A stretch of 8,820 nucleotides of DNA. It comes from Clostridiales bacterium (GTDB taxonomy: Bacteria > Bacillota > Clostridia > Lachnospirales > CAG-274). Each line of letters starts with the position of its first letter. Within the stretch, counting starts at the first letter, position 1. Of this stretch, positions 4,708 through 8,820 are shown in pieces. Below the pieces are notes generated by a model. The model was not told where the DNA came from. It worked only from the letters and a program-made list of their open reading frames with translations, and ran no database searches. The stretch covers positions 1 through 8,820 of the forward strand of contig JAJQCI010000221.1 of the NCBI GenBank assembly GCA_021202835.1. The letters are read 5' to 3'. Made by a program: the position numbers and the translations under genes.

Positions 4708-6937
4708 ATCTTGCGAATTCCACAGCGGCATTAAGAACCTTTTTAAGTATAAGTGCCGCATCCGCCGCCGAAAGTTCATTATCGTTGTTTACGTCGGCTA
4801 TTTCAGCCTCCGTCTGCCAGCTTGAATTTACCTCTTCGGAATTCAAAACATAAGCAAGAAGCACAGCGCAGTCGTTTGCCGTAATCATGCCGTTTCCGTC
4901 AGTATCTCCGACTATTCCGTTGTTGGTTTCGACTTCGGTAGTCGTCTCCGTTGTCGTTTCTGTTGTTGTCTCGCTTGTGGTTTCGGTCGTAGTTGTGGTC
5001 GTACTGTCAACATCCCCTGAATCAAAGGTTATACTTACAGAAGTAACGTTTATGTGGTTGTCGGCGCTTATTGTGTAGGTTCCTGCGCTCAAGTTCTCGC
5101 CTATAACCTGAGTTGAAGAGCCGCCTCCCATTTCATAGCTGGCCTTTCCCATTTCTTCGTCGTTTTCGTCATAAAGCATAACGCTTCTGGTTCCGCTTGA
5201 TGTTGAGCTGGCGTGAGAACCCGTTATGGTAACCGTCGCCCCGGCCGCCGCCGTAAACACAAGGCTGTTTTCTGCCGTAAGTCTTATTCTGGAGCTGTTT
5301 GAACTGCTGAAATCTCCCATAGCCTTAATATAAACATTTGAGGAAAGGTTTGAAGGAGTAAGCTCGAAGTCGCTTTCTATCGTCTGATAGCTTGTTTCTT
5401 CACTGTCGGAGGTATTGTTTTCGAAGAATATAAGGCTTTGGCCCTCTGTCATAACTCCCGAATTTGTAACTGCTTCGCTCTTAGCCTGTGCCGCCGTTGT
5501 CAAATAAGCCACATTTGAAACACTGTCTGCGCTGTCATAATAGAAAACGTCAGACTTTGTGTCAAAGTTCTGTGTTGACGAAGGGTGAAGACTGCTTACT
5601 GCGGTAAAGGTTGATGTTCTGTCGGCTGTTATCTTAATATTTTCATCGGCAGTATATTTTGAATTGTCTATAACATCATTATACGACTTTATAAAGCCTG
5701 CGCCGTAGCTGCTGTCATACTGAACGCCGAATATAGATGTGGAATCTTCATAATAATTGGCTTCGGAGAAAACCCAGGCCGAAGCCCTTGCGCTTATGGC
5801 ACTGCCTGCACCGTAGGTATAGTTGTTGTACATATGAAGGTTTACATATCTCGTAAGGGGAAGCCTTGCGTTGCAGCTGTTAAAATAATTGTGGTGATAT
5901 GTATAGTTATACTGCTTTGTGCTGTTGCTTCCGCCGTTTAATGATGACTTGTGGGTGCTGTTATAGCGGCAGTAGCTTATTGTAACATTGCTGCATGTAT
6001 TCATATCCGTTGAGCCGTCGCCGTCTCCCTTGTCCTGTTCGCTTGTCAGGTCGTAAAGGTTTTCGCCCTTGTTAAATGTACATCTGTGAACCCAAACATA
6101 GTTTGAGCCGGAAGCACTGCAGGCGTCTTCGGGATAAAGCCCGAAGGTCAGGTTTTTAACTTCAACCCCGCTGCAGCCGGAGAAGTTAAAGCCCCATTTT
6201 GAAATCGAAGCGTCGGTGCCTACGCCTTCAATCGTAATATTTGAAGCGCTTGAAACATCCATCATATTAAAATATGAATCGCCGCTCATTTCTCTGTCGG
6301 TAAGGCCGTTAAGAGCCACAACCCCGTTGTTTTTGTCGGTTGTTTTTGTTCCGTCGGAGTCTCTTGTCTGAGTGTCTATTTCACCTATAACCCTTATAAT
6401 AAGGGGAACTGAAAGCTTTGAAGCATTTTTGAGAATATTTCCCAACCCGGTATATCCCCCGTAGGTCACTGTGTTTTTGGTGTCGTTTGTAACGTAAACA
6501 ATCGCTGCGTTTGTCTTAGGTGTTCCGTCGTTGCTATATGCCCCCACACCCGTGGTTCTGTTAAAATGGGCATATCCCGACCTGTCCTCTGCGGCAACGG
6601 AAATTCCCTCGGCCGTTAAAACCTCGCCTGACCCTGTTGTGACCCTGATGTCATAGGTTCCGGCTTCAAGGCCCAAAATGTCAACTCTGCCGCCGCCGTT
6701 TCCGTCGCTTCTTATAAGCTCACTGTCAACCGCCGTATAGGCCGATTCGCCGCTTTTTTTGAACTCCGCCGATGCTCCTTCTATGTTCGTTTCTCCGCTC
6801 CACTTTGCATAGGCTGTCTCATACCATGCCCCTGCCGTAAGGCCCGAGCCGAAAGCGGAAACACCGCCGAACTGAAGAAGCGAGGCGCTCATTCCCACAG
6901 CCAAAACAAAGGCCGTAATTCTTTTAAAAAATTTCAT
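4706..6937 (-). CDS. Secreted dockerin-bearing pectate lyase (PL1-like)
   Basis: This is a predicted extracellular, calcium-dependent enzyme that cleaves polygalacturonate by beta-elimination. The ATG at 6955 overlaps the ribosome site, so 6937 is chosen (743 residues; GGGGAGG at 6947-6953). Order of parts: signal peptide 1-28 (cleavage after VSA); a fibronectin III-like beta domain at about 33-115; a parallel beta-helix lyase at about 117-500; a second beta-rich module at about 510-640; a Thr/Glu linker 646-671; and a type I dockerin 677-736. PL1 catalytic residues are visible: Lys330 in THKSSL, and Arg358 and Arg363 in RLPLTR, followed by HMYNNY. The usual WiDH calcium motif reads WVHR, and an acidic EQDKGDGDGSTD (300-311) probably supplies calcium ligands. 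The dockerin has two calcium loops, 678-689 and 715-726. Secretion and cohesin binding are inferred. It lies 33 nt behind a paralogue in the same operon. Confidence 0.93.
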   Translation of the reverse strand: MKFFKRITAFVLAVGMSASLLQFGGVSAFGSGLTAGAWYETAYAKWSGETNIEGASAEFKKSGESAYTAVDSELIRSDGNGGGRVDILGLEAGTYDIRVTTGSGEVLTAEGISVAAEDRSGYAHFNRTTGVGAYSNDGTPKTNAAIVYVTNDTKNTVTYGGYTGLGNILKNASKLSVPLIIRVIGEIDTQTRDSDGTKTTDKNNGVVALNGLTDREMSGDSYFNMMDVSSASNITIEGVGTDASISKWGFNFSGCSGVEVKNLTFGLYPEDACSASGSNYVWVHRCTFNKGENLYDLTSEQDKGDGDGSTDMNTCSNVTISYCRYNSTHKSSLNGGSNSTKQYNYTYHHNYFNSCNARLPLTRYVNLHMYNNYTYGAGSAISARASAWVFSEANYYEDSTSIFGVQYDSSYGAGFIKSYNDVIDNSKYTADENIKITADRTSTFTAVSSLHPSSTQNFDTKSDVFYYDSADSVSNVAYLTTAAQAKSEAVTNSGVMTEGQSLIFFENNTSDSEETSYQTIESDFELTPSNLSSNVYIKAMGDFSSSNSSRIRLTAENSLVFTAAAGATVTITGSHASSTSSGTRSVMLYDENDEEMGKASYEMGGGSSTQVIGENLSAGTYTISADNHINVTSVSITFDSGDVDSTTTTTTETTSETTTETTTETTTEVETNNGIVGDTDGNGMITANDCAVLLAYVLNSEEVNSSWQTEAEIADVNNDNELSAADAALILKKVLNAAVEFAR
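4717..4911 (-). other. Type I dockerin domain (within the lyase gene)
   Basis: Two F-hand calcium loops are present, D-T-D-G-N-G...D and D-V-N-N-D-N...D, each followed by a hydrophobic helix (CAVLLAYVLN and AALILKKVLN). This duplicated pattern is diagnostic of type I dockerins, which bind cohesins on scaffoldins or cell-surface proteins. The residues at loop positions 10 and 11, which commonly set cohesin specificity, are Ala-Asn and Ala-Ala. No cohesin gene lies in the window. Confidence 0.9.
4928..5002 (-). repeat. Thr/Glu repeat linker (ETTT units)
   Basis: About 25 codons read as a run of Thr followed by repeated Glu-Thr-Thr-Thr units, joining the beta-rich module to the dockerin. The codons vary between ACA, ACG, ACC and ACT, so the repeat is held at protein level more than at DNA level. 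Such linkers are typical of modular glycan-degrading enzymes and are often O-glycosylated. The opposite strand gives a false poly-Val open frame. Confidence 0.85.
5887..5914 (-). repeat. 28-nt identical block shared by the two lyase genes, copy 1
   Basis: This block is identical to 7468-7495. It encodes QYNYTYHHN, part of the lyase core just before the RLPLxR catalytic segment. Identity at synonymous positions is higher than in most of the two genes, where codons have drifted. Confidence 0.85.
6557..6589 (-). repeat. 33-nt identical block shared by the two lyase genes, copy 1
   Basis: This block is identical to 8276-8308 and encodes EDRSGYAHFNR, the junction between the N-terminal beta domain and the lyase core. 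Flanking bases differ at once on both sides. It reflects common descent of the paralogues, possibly with local gene conversion. Confidence 0.88.
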
Positions 6938-6970
6938 ATTATTTTTCCTCCCCATTTAAATTTATTTATT

Positions 6971-8668
6971 TTACGAAACAGAAACATATTCCGTATCGTT
7001 TTTCAAGGCGCCCGAATAGCTTTCGGCCTCTGTTTTTGCCGTCCCTGCATCTGTCAGATGTGAAACGGCGGTAGCTCCCTCCTCACAGTAGAAATAATAG
7101 GGGCTTGTGTCGAAGTTGTTTATATAGCCCCCTTCCGAAAGCTTTTCGGAAAGATGCTGGTTTGTTTCGGAATCTATCGCTTCAACGTCAACGGTTTCAC
7201 CTCTGTCATCGACAATTCTTATAAAATCACTGCCTTCAATATTCGGCGTTATAACGTCATTATAGGACTTTATAATGCCGCTGCCCTTTGAGCCTTCCTT
7301 TGACTCAAAGGCAAGATTGTTGTCCTCATAACAGTTTGCCTCTGAGAATATGAAAGCCGAAGCCCTTGCACTTATAGATGTGCCTGTTGTTCCCTTGACA
7401 TAGTTGTTATAGCTGTGAATATTCGCATATCTTGCAAGGGGCAGCCTTGACTTGCAGCCGTTGTAGAAATTGTGGTGATATGTATAGTTATACTGTTTTG
7501 AGCTGTCACTGTTTCCGCTTAAGGATGTTTTGTGGGTTCCGTTAAATGTGCAGTAGGCTATTGTAACGTTTTCACATGAATTCACATCTGCCGAGCCGTC
7601 GCCGTCGCCCTTGTCCTGTTCGTCTGTTAAGTCACACTGATTCTTTCCTATATTAAATGTACATCTGTGAAACCAAACCCTGTTTGCATACTGTGCCGTA
7701 CAGGCGTCCTCCTGATAGTCTGAAAAGGTTATGTTCTTTACTTCAACGCTGCTGCAGTATCTGAACAAAACGCCCCAGTTTACAAACTCGGTGTCAGTGC
7801 CTATGCCTTCAAGAGTAATATTTGAAAAGCCCGTATATCCCTTAACCTTGTATGATTTTATGTCAAGCATGCTTATGTATGTATCAGTGTCGTCAGGGTC
7901 TGTTACCTTGTCAAACTGCCAGACAGACTCTGCATTAACCGTATATTTTTTCACATCACTGTCCAAAATATAAAATCTGTTGTAAAGGCCGTTTATAGGT
8001 TCAGCCTCTTCACAGTTTTCTGTAATTGTCTTTGTTTCACTGTTCAAAACCCAAACAGAAGAATCTATTTTGCCTATAAATCTTACTATCAGTGGCTTAT
8101 TGAGATATTTTGCATTTGATAAAATCTTTCCTATACCCTTAACCCCTCTGTATTCAACAGTGTTCTTTGTTTCGTTTGTAACATAAATTATGTCAGCCCC
8201 CTCCTTGGGCGTTCCGTCGTCCTTATAGGCGCCTACTCCGTCGTAGGAGTTGTCCTCGGGAGTTGACTCAGTTGGTCTGTTAAAATGGGCATATCCCGAC
8301 CTGTCCTCGGCCATAACCGTTACCTTTGCTTCAAGCTCCTCTTTTTTCGATGTAACAATCTTTATGTCATAATCTCCGGCGGAAAGCCCCGGTATGTCAA
8401 CCCTCGCCGTTTCGGCGTCAATCTGTCTTATAAGGGCCTTGTCCTCTCCCGAAATAACAGTGTATTCCTCGGCGTCTGCCGCCTTGTATGAAACCTCGGC
8501 GTTCTCCGCAGACAAATCTGTCCATGTAACATAAGCCGTTTCATACCAGCCGCCGCTTGTCAAAACAGCCCCTTCCTCCGCCGCAAAAACAGAGCCAATA
8601 GGCGCCGCTCCGGAAAAAGCAAGCCCTAAAGCAAGCCCCACCGCAGTAATTTTTCTTAAAATATTCAT
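6971..8668 (-). CDS. Secreted pectate lyase (PL1-like) without dockerin
   Basis: This paralogue of the downstream lyase has 565 residues and a predicted extracellular polygalacturonate lyase role. The start at 8668 follows a strong ribosome site (GAGGAGGG, 8675-8682) with 6 nt spacing. A signal peptide ends near residue 29 (SVFA). A fibronectin III-like beta domain follows to about 119, then the shared DRSGYAHFNR segment and the lyase core. Catalytic-type residues are Lys380 (THKTSL) and Arg408 and Arg413 (RLPLAR). The calcium-type acidic stretch is EQDKGDGDGSAD (350-361), and WFHR replaces the usual WiDH. Compared with its partner it has about 36 extra residues around 203-265, rich in aromatic and acidic residues, and stops directly after the core with no module, linker or dockerin. 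It is first in the operon, with a sigma A-type promoter upstream. Confidence 0.92.
   Translation of the reverse strand: MNILRKITAVGLALGLAFSGAAPIGSVFAAEEGAVLTSGGWYETAYVTWTDLSAENAEVSYKAADAEEYTVISGEDKALIRQIDAETARVDIPGLSAGDYDIKIVTSKKEELEAKVTVMAEDRSGYAHFNRPTESTPEDNSYDGVGAYKDDGTPKEGADIIYVTNETKNTVEYRGVKGIGKILSNAKYLNKPLIVRFIGKIDSSVWVLNSETKTITENCEEAEPINGLYNRFYILDSDVKKYTVNAESVWQFDKVTDPDDTDTYISMLDIKSYKVKGYTGFSNITLEGIGTDTEFVNWGVLFRYCSSVEVKNITFSDYQEDACTAQYANRVWFHRCTFNIGKNQCDLTDEQDKGDGDGSADVNSCENVTIAYCTFNGTHKTSLSGNSDSSKQYNYTYHHNFYNGCKSRLPLARYANIHSYNNYVKGTTGTSISARASAFIFSEANCYEDNNLAFESKEGSKGSGIIKSYNDVITPNIEGSDFIRIVDDRGETVDVEAIDSETNQHLSEKLSEGGYINNFDTSPYYFYCEEGATAVSHLTDAGTAKTEAESYSGALKNDTEYVSVS
7468..7495 (-). 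repeat. 28-nt identical block shared by the two lyase genes, copy 2
   Basis: Identical to 5887-5914; encodes QYNYTYHHN in the lyase core of the dockerin-free paralogue. Confidence 0.85.
8276..8308 (-). repeat. 33-nt identical block shared by the two lyase genes, copy 2
   Basis: Identical to 6557-6589; encodes EDRSGYAHFNR at residues 121-131 of the dockerin-free paralogue. Confidence 0.88.
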
Positions 8669-8689
8669 AAATATCCCTCCTCGGTATTT

Positions 8690-8710
8690 CTTAAACGTAT
8701 TTTATTTAAG
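8690..8710 (-). promoter_or_regulatory. Possible operator: short inverted repeat at the lyase transcription start
   Basis: CTTAAA and TTTAAG form a perfect 6-bp inverted repeat with a 9-nt spacer, covering the predicted start site (about 8707) of the lyase operon. The position suits a repressor site, but the arms are AT-rich and such repeats arise easily by chance in this composition. Confidence 0.22.
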
Positions 8711-8713
8711 TTT

Positions 8714-8742
8714 ATTATACAATGTTCACAATAATTAATCAA
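8714..8742 (-). promoter_or_regulatory. Sigma A-type promoter of the pectate lyase operon
   Basis: On the - strand, TTGATT (8737-8742) lies 17 nt before a perfect TATAAT (8714-8719). The -35 matches TTGACA at four of six positions and the spacing is optimal. Transcription should start at about 8707, giving a leader of some 39 nt before the ATG at 8668. No second promoter or hairpin was seen in the 33-nt gap between the two lyase genes, so this promoter probably serves all three genes. Confidence 0.75.
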
Positions 8743-8809
8743 TATCAAATCTGAAATTCATAAATATTTTAGTTTAAATTTTTACTGTATCGCAGGTTTT
8801 TACATTTTA

Positions 8810-8818
8810 TGCTATAAT
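8810..8818 (+). promoter_or_regulatory. Extended -10 promoter facing out of the right edge
   Basis: TGCTATAAT is a perfect extended -10 element on the + strand. No good -35 lies 16-18 nt upstream, which extended -10 promoters can tolerate. It would drive a gene starting beyond base 8820, divergent from the lyase operon. No ribosome site or start codon is inside the window to confirm it. Confidence 0.45.
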
Positions 8819-8820
8819 AC

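Noticed and set aside
4887..5078. Poly-Val open frame on the + strand
   Set aside because: It is the complement of the Thr/Glu linker codons in the lyase gene, not a membrane protein.
8669..8690. AAATA/TATTT pairing flanking the ribosome site of the first lyase
   Set aside because: The stem is only five A-T pairs with the ribosome site in the loop, too weak to control translation.
1..8820. Functional link between the germination operon and the pectate lyases (pectin-sensing germination)
   Set aside because: The two units are convergent and separated by a bidirectional terminator; nothing in the sequence connects the receptor to pectin products.
1..8820. tRNA, rRNA, CRISPR arrays, insertion sequences, attachment sites, riboswitches
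   Set aside because: No cloverleaf, regularly spaced repeat, transposase, long terminal inverted repeat or known riboswitch core was seen; the window is almost fully coding and gaps are at most 152 bp.

Overview
The window comes from a spore-forming, plant-polysaccharide-degrading member of the Firmicutes, most likely an anaerobic Clostridia. Three things point there: a complete GerA-type germinant receptor operon, the sporulation signal protein SpoIIR, and secreted pectate lyases, one carrying a type I dockerin. Shine-Dalgarno sites are strong, intergenic DNA is AT-rich, and promoter-like motifs match Gram-positive sigma A, sigma F and sigma G consensus sequences. I cannot name the genus from sequence alone.

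Left half (1-4367, + strand), sporulation and germination. A receptor operon encodes the A subunit (49-1521), the B subunit permease (1534-2613) and the C subunit lipoprotein (2606-3670), tightly packed, with A/B 12 nt apart and B/C overlapping by 8 nt. A sigma G-like promoter lies at the left edge. spoIIR follows directly (3723-4367). The 52-bp gap before spoIIR is dense: a consensus-perfect sigma F-type promoter begins inside the stop region of the C-subunit gene, and a perfect 9-bp inverted repeat has its right arm over the spoIIR ribosome binding site. Transcripts reading through from the ger operon could fold this hairpin. Transcripts from the sigma F promoter would start in its loop and could not. 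This is the most interesting feature of the window.

A compact hairpin at 4380-4411, with T-rich tracts on both sides, separates the two halves and probably terminates transcription from both directions.

Right half (4415-8820, - strand), pectin degradation. From a sigma A-type promoter at 8714-8742, an apparent operon runs leftwards: a secreted PL1-like pectate lyase without an anchoring domain (6971-8668), a paralogous lyase with an extra beta-rich module, a Thr/Glu-rich linker and a C-terminal dockerin (4706-6937), and an unrecognised 93-residue protein (4415-4696) whose ribosome binding site overlaps the upstream stop codon. The pair suggests one freely secreted and one complex-bound form of the same activity. 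An extended -10 element at 8810-8818 on the + strand points to a further gene beyond the right edge. No RNA genes, CRISPR arrays or insertion sequences were seen.
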